Assembly: GCA_038496675.1 (NCBI GenBank)
Contig: CM076658.1
Span: forward strand, 8,971,627-9,035,626
Source: Rachycentron canadum
Taxonomy: Eukaryota > Chordata > Actinopteri > Carangiformes > Rachycentridae
Length of the DNA stretch: 64,000 bases
Direction: 5' to 3'
Both the position numbers and the translations under genes were made by a program. Position 1 is the first letter of the stretch, and the number at the start of each line of letters is the position of its first letter. The notes beneath the pieces were generated by a model. That model was not told where the DNA came from and made no database searches. It saw only the letters and a program-made list of their open reading frames with translations. Below are positions 50,961 through 62,210 of the stretch, piece by piece.

Positions 50961-52250
50961 TTGAAAAAAAAAAAAAAAAGTGTCAAACCATTTCAACTTC
51001 TTACTCTGAGCTCAAATACAGCTATTGGGAAGCCTTCATCTTTCACATGGTAAAGAAAAACATGTATATATTTGAGGTATGAAGTGTTACTTGTTGGACC
51101 AGTTGGTTGTTCCTGCCCACACAAAATGTAGATCAGCTTATTGTTGTACCAATAAACTTGCATCAATTATAGATACAAACTTATTAAAACAATCTATATT
51201 TAATTTGCAAACTTATATTAGATTACAGAAAAAGGTATTTGGAAGAGTCAGTACATGTGTTGCTCAGTTTTAAAAGGGAGATCTTTGAAGGAGCACATCA
51301 AGACCTACACAACCAGACATTTTGTTACATCAATAATTTTTGAAGGTCTATCTTTACCACTGGCCTCTAAAGGATACTATAAGCTACAATCGTTGTAGGA
51401 TTCATATACATAAACAAACAAAGCTTATTTACCTATCAGGAGCCTGGGTTATGAAAGTCCTTACCTTGCTGGTGCCATTATTTTGTAAACACTACCAAGG
51501 CGTTAACAGGGTGGTGATGGAGAATTCCTCAACTCCGGAAATACAAAAAAAAAAAAAAAAAAAAACTAGCAAACAAGATCAGGAAAGCAGCTGCCTACAG
51601 AACAGAAGGAAGCCAGCCCAACACAATGGGGAATAAGAAACTATTTCAAATTATTGCCCAGAACAAAAACCAAAAGTATCAACACATCTGATGGAGCCCC
51701 ATCCTGAGATGCTATGGCAACTGTATTAGGCCATTCAGAATCCATGGTGTTGCACTAACACAGCATGTTAGCAGACACGTAGGCCATCTTGGAACATTTT
51801 GATCATCATCATGTCTGCCATATGTAATTGCAAAATAATAGGAATAACTATTCAAACAAGTACATTTTACATTCTCCAACAGCAGTAGGTTTTACAGAGG
51901 GTTTTTTTTTGTTTTGTTTTTTTTTTTTTTTAAGTGGGATGGCTTATTGAGGAGTGGATTAGACATACAAAGACTTCAGCGTGGTGGCAGGCCACAGACC
52001 ACAGTTCCCTTGGACGACACCTCCCCCAGAGCTGTAGTGCAGGTGCACGTGATTCAGGAGCAGAAAAAGATGGGTGCAAGATGCACCTCTGTTCAATTTT
52101 CGTCTACACCCCTGAGAAAGCCAGACAGAAATACAGGCATGGGAAACGAGGAGGAAAGGTTGAAGAAGCACAAACAAATGGGGACTAAATTCCCACGGTG
52201 AAGGTGTTTTGAAGGGCTGTGCTTGTTGGAGTGACGAGGCATAGACAGGT
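50961..52250. other. Region downstream of tfdp1
   Basis: Non-coding DNA with A-runs (50965-50979, 51543-51565) and a long T-rich run at 51901-51933. The last could reflect an A-tail on the minus strand. The part next to 52,250 is probably tfdp1 3' UTR. No other gene recognised. Confidence 0.4.
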
Positions 52251-55200
52251 TTAGTCTTCGTCATCGTTCTCATCATACTCTTCCTCGTCATCATCATCCC
52301 CCATGTATGACACTGGAGTTTCCACACGAGACCCACTGTAGTGAGAGTCATTCGAGCTGGAGGCCATGGTGCCATCAGGGCAGCCATCACTACAAGGAGA
52401 GAAGGACGAGTTTATTGTTGAGTTAGAAAACAAGTTAATAGTGGACAGTGGATAGAGCAGGGGGACGAGCACAACAACATATGCTTTGTCACATTTGTTG
52501 GTTGAATTATAACTAAGGCTTCTCACCTGCTTGCAGGGTAACGAGTTCCATTAGCTGAGGATCCTCCAGTGATGTAGACGTTACTGATGGGGCCTTTGGC
52601 CATCTCTGGGAAACATTACATACATTAACTTGAAGAAATATAACCTTTAAGTACAGCTTTTTTTCTGCTGTCAAAGCAAAAATTACCACTGCTTTGGTTT
52701 TGCTCAGTTAATCACTGCAGTTGCCAAGTGAACTTTCCAGTAATTTTGTCTCACAATTGCTGATGTTGACCTGATGTCAACGTCTAGTGAAGTGATTTAC
52801 ATGGTCACGAAAAAACATTTAAAAAAAAAAAAAAAAAATGAGACTATGAGTCACCCAAATCAAAGACTATAAATGAAGTAGAACAGAATATCACTACACC
52901 ATCATTGTCTACTGCAAAGAAATTATAGCGAGCCAAACTTTATACAACAGAGTAAATGGGGTAGATCTTAATCAGCTTGTTTCTTCTGTTGCTTCTTTTC
53001 ACAGTTTATTCTTCTACCATCTTTAAAAGTGGTTTTAGAAAAACAAGTCCAACACTATTTATTTCAACATTGTCCTGCAACTGTCTAAAGCTTTAGAATG
53101 GTTTCCAGTAGGTCACCACTGAAAAGCTTTTATTGTAAAGGCAGAACATGTGTAATCGTTTGTGTTACCATTTCAGTAATTTTACAGGACATAACACTTA
53201 CTTATGAAAACAAGCTCTATATACACTTGACACTGTGGCACTTACCTATAACGTATGGCTCCAGAGCTTTGGGCACAAGGTTACGTGCAACTTTCAGATC
53301 CTCTGGAGAACACTTTCCCACCTCCAAACCACAGGCCATGCCCATACGTTTAAGAACCTCAATGTCATCATGGATCTCAAACATGCTGTCGAAATTGAAC
53401 AAATACTCGAATCTGCAAATGAGAATGAAGAAGAACAGGAGTCATCAGAATAGTTACAGAGCAAAAGAAGGTAAAAAGGTAAATTTAATTAAATTTTTAA
53501 ATACTAGAAATGCAATACATTGAGTAGTACACTTTGTCAGTGGAGTTTTGGGTTGGCAAGTTTTAAACCTCAAGTCAAATTTACATCCACCTAGAGCAAG
53601 ATACAGAAACTATGACATGGTAATAGTTAGTGCCAATGAAAAGATTACCAGAGGAAGGAGAAGGATCAGCCTATCCTTCCATTGCCAACAGATCATGTTA
53701 AAAGACTTTGGGGAGCAGAGCTTCTTATTAAGCACTCAAAAGGTTTGGTGTATTTGTATCTGAGTTCAAATATCAATAGTCTTTCTCCAGAAGTGCTCAC
53801 TCAACAGTATCTATTTGCACAGATGGAACAGGGTTTGAAGGACTGGGAGCTCCATGTCAACTGACTATTTGTTCAACCTGTGGTTATGCTTTCAAATTAA
53901 AAAGTACTGGCTTGTAACAGTTTGATTGAATCAAAAGGTAGACAAATTTTATCCAATATTAGCCTTAATTTAATGTTGCATTTAGGTACCAATTGGAAGC
54001 GCTCATATTTATGTCTACAGAGTGAGCTGTGTAACAGCTACATACTGTTATCATCTATCATCTCAACTGCATCCCTGCCTTTATCAGGCTTACTGTGACA
54101 ACTATCCTTAACATGACTATAATAATAATAATACATAAAAACAATATTATTATTAATAATAATAATAATAACATAAACAGTCTTTGTTTCCATACCACTG
54201 GTAAGCCCTCCAAATAAGAAATTTTTATGAGTCACATAGAAACTGGATGTAACCAAAGTCGTTAAAAGGTAAATCTAGCCACTGGGCAGCCATCTTGGTC
54301 ATTTCTGGGAAACAAGACCAGGCTTTATCTTAACGAGTGGGGACAGAGGCATGATTTCACTTTCACTTTACCTTCTCCAGGACATAAAAACTGCATGTGC
54401 AGAATCAACTGTCAAATCTGCTAAAAAATGAGTTTGTAACTTGTAAAACACATTTATTCCACAAGTGATACTTATGGAATAAAGTGATGATACTTCTATG
54501 CAGGCTTGAAATCAGCAGACAACTGGATGTTTCTGATACACACAGAATTGCTGGTGGATGCAAACCTTGCAAAATTAGGTAAACCGTTAATAAGATAACT
54601 TTCTCTCCAGTATCGAGAGATTCAATTTTTTAACTTTTTAAAGCACATGCACTGAAAAGGAAGTACATACTTGTCATTGGAGATGCTGCAGTCGATGACA
54701 GTTTTCTTGCTGGTGTTGACAATAATAAAGGGAAGGTGGATGATGGAATTAGGAGGTGGAGGTCTGTTTGCCTGCTGCTCTGTCTGTCTGTTCCTCTGAA
54801 CCAGGTTCTTAAAAGCTATTTGCTGTAAAATAAGAAAGATATATTAAAACTTTCAGGCAGCTATGTAGTGCATTAACTTTTCATTAATGCCACATTTGAC
54901 AACAACAGAACATTTCTGCTACACTTTGCCTGGATTTAGTCTAGACACATTTGTCAAGCACACGCAACAAATGCAGTGTGCTCTTGGCATGACACAAAAT
55001 AAATGTGTTATTACATTTATAACATTATCAGGCTTTGCTGTGCATTCATTATACACACTGTTATCATATATATTCTTGCACTAACAGTCGCCATGAGGAG
55101 AAGGAAGGGAGGTGACGTAATTTAACTTGCTCATTGTGAAGGAAACATTGAGAAATCTTTCCCAGCATCAGAACCACATACAGGAACACACAAGCAGCCC

Positions 55201-57550
55201 CAGAGGGCCAATCCTAATTCTTATAGTTTCTATTTGGTATCTATAGCTGCTGTATCAGTAACTCATAGTTAACTTTTAGGTGGTACACATTCTCTCTAAG
55301 TGAACTGGCATCATAGCAATGGAGGCTAAAAGTTAAAAATCAAGCACAGGAACAAGTACAAGAACAAACAAGTACAGGAATTTTATTTGTTCCCACCTGC
55401 AGTATGAGTTCCTGAAGCTGTGATTGTTTCTGCTTAATCCTCTCCAGCCGCCTTTGTCTTTCCACCTACAGTTAATGTAAAGTGTTAATTAGTAACAGTC
55501 ATAACGTGCAAAAAAAAAAAACTATTAAGAGAAAGGTCTTCACTATGTGTTTCTACCTCTAGGTTTTGGCACTCCTGCGCTGAGTTAGTGGGGAGGCCAA
55601 TCCACTTGATTTCTTTTTTCTCTTTAGAGATGATGTTCATGGCCATGAGCACATTAAGTGCATCGTACACACGCCGCCGAATGTTCTTCTGGTCATAGAC
55701 ATGCTGAAAGGAAAGAAAAACAAGATTTTAAATATTAACACAAACTTCTCAATTGTTCTGTGATTCTATGATTGAGGATTGCCTCATTCTGAGAAAATGT
55801 GCAGCTGCAGAACTCACTGAGTCATTGGGTGACATGTGGTTGTCTGAAGAGCTAAATTCTGCAACCAGTTCATCTGCCACTTCATTGTAGGTGGTTACTC
55901 CTTTCTTCTGCACCTTCTCACACACTTTCATCGAGAAATGCCTTAAGCCTTTCCCATTCTTTTCCCCTTTCTTCCCACGTTTTCTGTGGACAGAAAAACA
56001 CACAATGATTAGTGTGGCAAAAATTTTATATACAGAAATAAAATAGATAACAGCCCTTGCATATGCTAACAGTGCTGATCTTAATCTCCAAGAGCTCAAC
56101 AATGTACCAAACCAATAAAATATCAGACCTACCCTGATGACCAAGGAGAGGCATCAGATGGTTGACTCTGATTGAGGAACTGGGAACTTGGTGTATGTGG
56201 ACTGTTTACCAAAATTGTATTTGATACTGTGGGCCTCTGGGGTGTTCCAATCACCTGCAAAGGACAGAAGGTGACAAAGGGAAAACTTTGACACTCAGCA
56301 ATGAGAGTAAACTTCTTAGGATTTATATGAGTTTTTCTCCTAAAATTAGTGCATTCAAACACTGACAGATGAGCAGGGCGTGTTTAACATCAGCTGTAAA
56401 TTTAAAAACTCCATCAGGTTTTACTGAAGAAATTACATAATATTTAGGTAAGGAGATCTGAATTGGCTCAATTGCATCAGGAAGAACAAATATTTTTGCA
56501 TCTAAAACACATTTTGACTAATCAATTATCAGTATTGAATATGGGCACTGATCAATTTAAGAAATTGCTTTGCAAAATGCAAAATTTGCATCCTTAACAG
56601 TAATGAGGTATCCAAGACATAGGTGATCTATTCCTTCACTAAGGTAATATCTAAGCTGATTTCCGTTATGTATACATTCCATGTGTATAATGGGATGATG
56701 GGTGTAATCCTGCTGACTGTAGAGTTGATAAGCTTAGGATCAACTGCCTCCACCTACCCTCTGCCCGGTCACCTCACAATGATAATGGAGGGGCTTACAC
56801 AACAGTAAGACACAGCAGAGAAACCCAGCAAGTGAATCTATACAGGTCATTGACAATTTACAAAGCTGACCTTGATATATCTATTGAGTGGTTTTTAACT
56901 CACATATAAAAATTCTGGTTGTGAAAGCACAGAAGCCTGACATTTGTGGAGCATCACTCACCATGTGTGGCACATGTTGCATGTGTGCGGCAACATTCAC
57001 ATTGGATGGCCCTAGGGTTTTGGGTAGTAGCTGTTTGGCCACAGGGGCAGCTGTAGGCTGGACAGTAACCAAAGATAGGACACCTAATAGAAAAGACATG
57101 AGAAGACCAGTAATGAGTAAAGCTCTTGATTGAAACTCCATTGCCCCCTATCGTTCAGCTACCAGCACATAGGTCAACACATAAACATAACCTCTTTGTG
57201 GGACAAGCAAACTGCTGAATGTTAAATACTGCATACAATTTCTAAAAGGCAATTACTAGTCATTTCTACCTTTGCTGGGGCTCAGATTCTGATCGATGAA
57301 AACCTTCAGCTCTCCATTTGTTTCAATCAGACCAGCCTGTGGAGGACAACAAGTTAATGCAATCCAAATTTCACCACATTAAAAAGAGCTGCATGAGTCC
57401 AAAGTTCAGCAGAACAAGCATAACTCTATGGGGGGCATCTTAAGTGAAAACAACATGACAGATATGACTTCATTTAAGATGAGCTACAGCGCCTGCAAGG
57501 TGATAAACTACACAACTGTTTAGCATATAAATACTTACATCTTTAGCCAT
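52251..57550 (-). CDS. tfdp1: Transcription factor Dp-1 (E2F dimerization partner), 11 coding exons
   Basis: Coding exons: 57550-57539, 57336-57270, 57083-56962, 56254-56133, 55983-55818, 55703-55557, 55465-55397, 54822-54671, 53412-53246, 52605-52527, 52389-52251. All GT-AG borders keep one frame, giving 413 aa (human TFDP1 is 410). DP proteins pair with E2F factors, bind E2F sites and control S-phase genes in the nucleus. Visible parts are the N-terminus MAKD...GELKVFIDQNLSP; IGTPQRP; KGLRHFSMKVCEKVQ, which opens the winged-helix DNA-binding domain (about 114-200); RRRVYDALNVLMAMNIISK with the DEF-box region; a coiled dimerization stretch (RQRRLERIKQKQSQLQELIL); the DP-specific core (FEYLFNFDSMFEIHDDIEVLKRMGMACGLE, written here in parts of the exon at 53246-53412); and an acidic C-terminus ending DDEED-type. 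This is TFDP1 rather than TFDP2 by the VETPVSY tail and its synteny with grk1. Confidence 0.95.
52817..52838. repeat. Poly(A) run in a tfdp1 intron
   Basis: About 20 A residues in the intron between the two exons at 52527-52605 and 53246-53412. Confidence 0.85.
53413..54670 (-). other. tfdp1: tfdp1 intron
   Basis: Largest coding intron of tfdp1. It contains an AAT-rich stretch at 54119-54172 and no other recognisable feature. Confidence 0.8.
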
Positions 57551-57583
57551 GATCCCAAAGGACCGGAAGAGATGTGCTTCAGG
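57551..57583 (-). other. tfdp1: tfdp1 5' UTR part of the first coding exon
   Basis: The exon that carries ATG-GCT-AAA-GAT begins at 57583 after a TTTTTAG acceptor. This means at least one non-coding exon lies upstream. Confidence 0.75.
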
Positions 57584-58418
57584 CTAAAAAGAAAATTTTA
57601 CTTCTATTCTTCACTCTTCAGACCCCTGAAGACAGAGCAGGCAAAGTATAAAATAATGACATCTTTAAAAACTTTACACAATTACACAATATTTCCTGAG
57701 TTTATGCATATATGTATATATTATTGAAGTGTTTTGATATGCTATTAAACTAAACTTGTTACTGAACTAAGGCCCATTTGAAGTGTTTTCTGCCAGCACA
57801 CTGTAAGAAGCTACATCACTAACGTTAGCTTGACTCACCGGGTATTCTTATAAAAATTGACGGGAAATGCTTAAATTTTAGGCCGAGCTCAATTATGTGA
57901 ACCTTATAGGGGTATTTCTGAATGCATTGTGTATGCCATAAAGCACATTAAACCATCTCACAATGGTCACAACTTTTACTACGCTAAGTGTGCACAAGGC
58001 CTACTTCAGGTACCGAGCACGTCCGGAGGAGAGGCATCGTCGAACTTCTGCTACAGGTCACGAAAACATGCTAACTTTATCACACCGGCGCAAAAGTATT
58101 AATGTGACTCAAGTGATAGCTCAACATGATTATAGATAATACGGATGCATTCAGCAGTAACAGCATCCACATCATACTTCAATCTTTTGTTTAATGCAGT
58201 TGCTAACTGTTACTGCTAACTGTTAGCGTTACATCCAGCTTGCTTGCGTTAGCTAGCTTGTTAGCTCCTGCACGTTTTGAAAGGATTCACATAAAATGTC
58301 ATATTTATTGGTTCCGTACTGCAGATTCCTGGCAAAGTTGAACATGGGTTTACATTTAAGAAATGTGTGTGCATGTCGCACATTGAATAAAGTTAAAATA
58401 GTGTTTCTGTGCACTTAC

Positions 58419-58490
58419 GAGTGCACTCTCCTGTTTCTTCGACGGCTGTTGTTGTTGGCATTTGAGAATGGAGGAAGAGGAGGTCTAAAT
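58419..58490 (-). other. tfdp1: Possible alternative tfdp1 first exon
   Basis: On the minus strand a consensus donor (CACTC|GTAAGT) ends at 58419, after GC-richer sequence with CCTCTTCCTCC. It contains an ATG whose frame (MPTTTAVEETGECT) reaches a stop right after joining to 57583. It would therefore act as an upstream ORF, not a new N-terminus. The exon start is a guess. Confidence 0.3.
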
Positions 58491-59658
58491 CCCTTCCAAA
58501 CAGGAAACAAACTAAGTAATGTCGAAGTACTTTTCAACATTTTTACACTTAATTCCGGGGATAAAAACTTTTTATTGGTATCTAGTATTTAATTCTTCAG
58601 TTTGTTGATATATCTTGCCATTGTACAGTAAATAATGTCACGATTTTGCCAGTTACTGGATTAGGGAAGCTGCATAAAAACTGATCGTTTTACAACGAAG
58701 ACAGACGGACTTCAGAAAAAGGGCAAATACATGTAGTTAATCAAATAGAAATAATATGTTTTTTTTTCTGTCTGTGGGTGTCGTGATACATTTAGAGCTC
58801 GCACCCCAAATAATTCGCAGCAACTTCTGAAACACATGCAAATGGAAATTACATAATTTCTGATGAGTTAATTGTGGCTTTTCTGACAGTCGTGGATTTG
58901 TTATTGCCATATACATGTCACCTCCATTTCAGTCAGCAAACAAACATAACAGTGACTCCTTCGTCCCGAGGTTACGTGCACAAACACATATTTTTTATAT
59001 GATAAATTTATTAACTACTTATGGGACCAGCCATAATATAAAACTATGAATAAAACGCCGACGATTCGACAGCTACGTCGGTAAAATGATGTTTGTGTTG
59101 TCGACCTTTACACTGTTGATTTAATGACGACACGACCGTTTGAAACGTTAAACCCTCTGAAAAAATACATGAACCGTCGCGCTGCACAGGTTCATGACCA
59201 ATCGACGATAATCGCCACAGACCGTTACATTACATTAAGACCCCCGCTAATGTCACCGTTAGTTAGCTACCTACGGTAAGTTAACAACTCCTCGGAAGAT
59301 ATATTTAACTTCTCCCTTGGAGTACCACACTACTATGCAGCTAGTTAGCAACGCCTAAGGGTTATTTTAGCAACGAGCTAATTCATTATTACGTTGAACA
59401 GGACCAGGACCACCGTCGCTTTGTTAGCCAAAACTGGCGTTATGCTAGCTAGTAGCTAGCGGGTCAGCTAATCCACAGCTGTCACCGACAACACTACCAG
59501 AATTAGCCGCAATTTTACCGTGGTTAGCTTTGTGTCTCTTGGAAGTATATATTTCATGGCAATGTAAGCACAGTAATTAGTAAAACAGATATTTAGCTTG
59601 AAGAACTTTGTTTTGTGGCAGCTCGATTGCGAGCCACAAGTCGATAAATGATGCTTAC

Positions 59659-59765
59659 CGGTGCACTCAGCCAGTTAGCAATTTGTTTGTTAGCCCTTTC
59701 TATCCGCTCTCTGTTAGCCTTGCTACAACAGCGCGACTCACAATCTGATCTTGGCGGTGTCTCGC
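59659..59765 (-). other. tfdp1: Probable tfdp1 non-coding first exon
   Basis: Ends in a strong minus-strand donor (GCACCG|GTAAGC at 59659/59658). It lies in a CpG-richer area directly downstream (minus strand) of a CCAAT box. The transcription start near 59,760 is inferred. Confidence 0.5.
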
Positions 59766-59784
59766 TTTAGAGGTGTCTGATTGG
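59750..59784 (-). promoter_or_regulatory. tfdp1: tfdp1 promoter motifs
   Basis: ATTGG at 59780-59784 is a CCAAT box on the minus strand. CTTGGCGG at 59750-59757 resembles a weak E2F site, which would allow E2F/DP feedback on its own partner gene. Both are motif matches only. Confidence 0.35.
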
Positions 59785-59942
59785 ACAGCATCGATGAGAC
59801 GAAAGCACAGCAGTCAAAGTAGTTCATGCCCACAACCTGCATCGCTTGGTACAAGCGGATACCAACCAGCTTCAAAGATATATATACCGCCATCTACAGT
59901 ATAGGAGTGTGGGCTACATCTTACCCCAGTGCCCCCCAGACC

Positions 59943-59981
59943 ATTAAATAAACACAGTTTATTAAACTGTGTTTATTTAAT
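59943..59981. repeat. Perfect 19-bp-arm palindrome
   Basis: Arm 59943-59961 (ATTAAATAAACACAGTTTA) and its exact reverse complement at 59963-59981 are separated by a single T. Confidence 0.95.
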
Positions 59982-60706
59982 GCTGACAGTTCAAGACAAC
60001 TCTGGATGCTGGCAAGTTTTGATTCCACCCAAAATGCATTGATGGCAAATAAGGATCCCTTCAGCCACATAAGAAGAAGTTGGTCAGCCACACCTACATA
60101 TGCATAATACACAAATGACTTTCTGCCTGCACTGGAGCATGCAGTCAAGATTATGTTTTAAGTCTTTATCTGACATGCAGCAAAGTATTCCTACCAAAAA
60201 GGCCACATTTGTCTTCCCAAGCCACACTCAGCTATGGCTGAGGGCATCTGAGGTCCTTTGTATTGTTTCTTGGAACAGTTTTGGAAGTGAAAGACATTAA
60301 GCTGTTTACACAGAAAGTTCTGTCAGGGTCATTTTATTAAATCAATAGTCAAGGAATGTTCTGGCCACTATTTGTGTAATGATACAAAAATAATTCTTTT
60401 GACAAAGCTTTACTTGGACTCTCAGCTGCCCTCTTTCCATTTCTCAACTAAATGAAACTATCAATATATTTCCCCACTGAGATGTTGACACCCCTTCCCT
60501 CCATTCAATCAGTTTTCTCAGTTTTTTCTCTTTCTTCTCAGTTATTTCATCCATCATAAATTTGAACATTCCCAAACACAATAAACAACCTCCCCCTTCC
60601 CAACTACTATAAATCTATCTGTCAACATTTTAATATTGATATATATGAGCTGACAGTTGTCTCCAGTGACACTTGCTGAGTTGTCAGAGTTGTGTTGCGT
60701 TTAAGA

Positions 60707-61025
60707 ATGAGTGTCATTAAGGGAGTCCTAATTAGTGTTTTATTACAGGCAGGTGCACTTGAAGCAGACAGTATGTTGCCTGCTATATGTGTCTAATTGC
60801 AGTGATCAATATTTAGCGATTTCCAATGACAATTATAAATAGTAAAAAGTCAAACACTGGTATACAAAACACAAGTATTTTCAAATTGTTTAGCAATAAC
60901 TACCTACCTTCATTAAGGTTATAAAGTGCAGTTTTTGTTGAAACTGTTTTAGAGTGGTGTTGATTCAACTTTATTATCATTTTAGAAGTTAACATAGTAG
61001 TGTAGTTTGTAGTGCAGTTAAATTG
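60707..61025. repeat. Diverged local duplication, unit 1
   Basis: Shares ordered blocks with 61628-62000: a GTCATTAAGGG-like start, ACAGGCAGGTGCACTTG, TGTGTCTA, and AGTGTAGTTTGTAGTG near the end. Similarity is low and was judged by eye. Confidence 0.35.
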
Positions 61026-61563
61026 TTATTTCACACTGACATCCGTCATAACAACAAAAACACTACAGCCTACTGTTTGAAAATGATGTAGAGACCACAA
61101 ATGAGTTAGTATGAATAACTGTGGTTTTCCATTAACAGCATTGTAAGTATCTCTCACATACTGCATCCTGTGAGTGTGATTGCACCACCATGAAGAGAGT
61201 ACTCGACTCAAGCCTTCCTTACTGTAAAACCAAAAAAAAAAAAATGAAGAAAAAAGGAAGGCTGACATGCCCTGATACTTTATCAGCTACAACACTGAGT
61301 CTAATTCACACTTAGTGGTGGGTGGATTCCCTTTTACATCAGATAAAATTCAGCTGAGCCTTCTGTCAGCCCAACAGACAGTAATCATATTTTATTTGTA
61401 TTGTAAAAGAAGCGCTTGTTGTTGTTTTTTTTCTTTCTTATATTATATTATCTAATTATATCTTATCATATATCTTATTCCAATAAGTTGACCAAGAGCT
61501 GAAAAGAGCAACCACCTGCCTGCACTTATTTGCTGTACCCAAATTACATATTTCTCTTTCTCT

Positions 61564-61591
61564 CACACACACACACACACACACACACACA
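61564..61591. repeat. (CA)n microsatellite
   Basis: About 14 CA units after a TCTCTC stretch. Confidence 0.95.
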
Positions 61592-61627
61592 AGTATTGAT
61601 CTTTAGTTGACATTTGCCTCCCTGTGA

Positions 61628-62000
61628 TGCTCATCGTTAAAGGGCTTCTATCAAGTGATTAATTAATCACAGGTGCACTTGGTCAAAAACAATCAAACCT
61701 GTAAATGTTCAGTATTGTATCTGCTACATGTCTATTTCAATGAGCATCACAATGTTGTGAAATAAAAAGTAAAGACATTTCTCACGTTATCAATATTCTT
61801 TATTTGTAATTTAAAAAAACAAATGCAGACAATTTAGTTTAGTTGGTAAAGTGGATAAATTAATATAGTCTAATACAGCTGTAATATAAATATAATCTAC
61901 AATGAATTCAACCGTCTTTGTAACAATGTTCAGTTTTTCTCTGTTTAACTTTATATACTTTACTGAGAGTGTAGTTTGTGGTGTTGTTGAATTATAGATA
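61628..62000. repeat. Diverged local duplication, unit 2
   Basis: Blocks TCGTTAAAGGG, ATCACAGGTGCACTTGG, ATGTCTATTTCA and GAGTGTAGTTTGTGGTG match the order seen in unit 1 at 60707. Confidence 0.35.
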
Positions 62001-62146
62001 AACACCTGCAAATATAAGATAACACATTCCAACGGCTGATTATTACAAATAACTCAAATGAGAGATCAGAGCAGCTACTGAAAAAAAAAAAAAAAAAGTC
62101 ATCATCATCTTTCTGCTGAAACCTTTAATAGCTGTTCGACTACTTT

Positions 62147-62158
62147 CGCGCATGCGCA
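62147..62158. promoter_or_regulatory. NRF-1-like site of a CpG-type promoter
   Basis: CGCGCATGCGCA contains the perfect palindrome GCGCATGCGC (62148-62157), the NRF-1 consensus. It sits just upstream of a probable first exon and is typical of housekeeping promoters. Confidence 0.6.
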
Positions 62159-62160
62159 CA

Positions 62161-62210
62161 ATGAGCGGCAGTCGGGCTACCAAACTGGTCAAACAGCGGG
62201 TGTAAAAATG
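62161..62210 (+). other. Probable first exon of a plus-strand gene leaving the window
   Basis: GC-rich 50-nt stretch after the NRF-1 site. It holds a 14-codon upstream ORF (62161-62205, MSGSRATKLVKQRV) and then AAATG directly abutting a good donor (GTAGGT from 62211). The start codon would thus be the last triplet of exon 1. Some genes, such as ribosomal protein genes, have this arrangement. No later exon could be recognised before 64,000, so the product is unknown. In human, DCUN1D2 and TMCO3 lie on this side of TFDP1, which is only a hint. Confidence 0.35.

Larger units (their letters stand above)
59785..62100. other. Intergenic region between tfdp1 and the next promoter
   Basis: AT-rich DNA with a 39-bp palindrome at 59943-59981, a (CA)n microsatellite, and two diverged related segments near 60.7 and 61.65 kb. 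No gene recognised. Confidence 0.45.

Noticed and set aside
53548..53864. Open frames inside a tfdp1 intron resembling retroelement coding
   Set aside because: Too short and without reverse transcriptase, endonuclease or gag motifs.
62147..62158. A shared bidirectional promoter for tfdp1 and the plus-strand gene
   Set aside because: The inferred tfdp1 start lies about 2.4 kb away, too far for a single shared core promoter.
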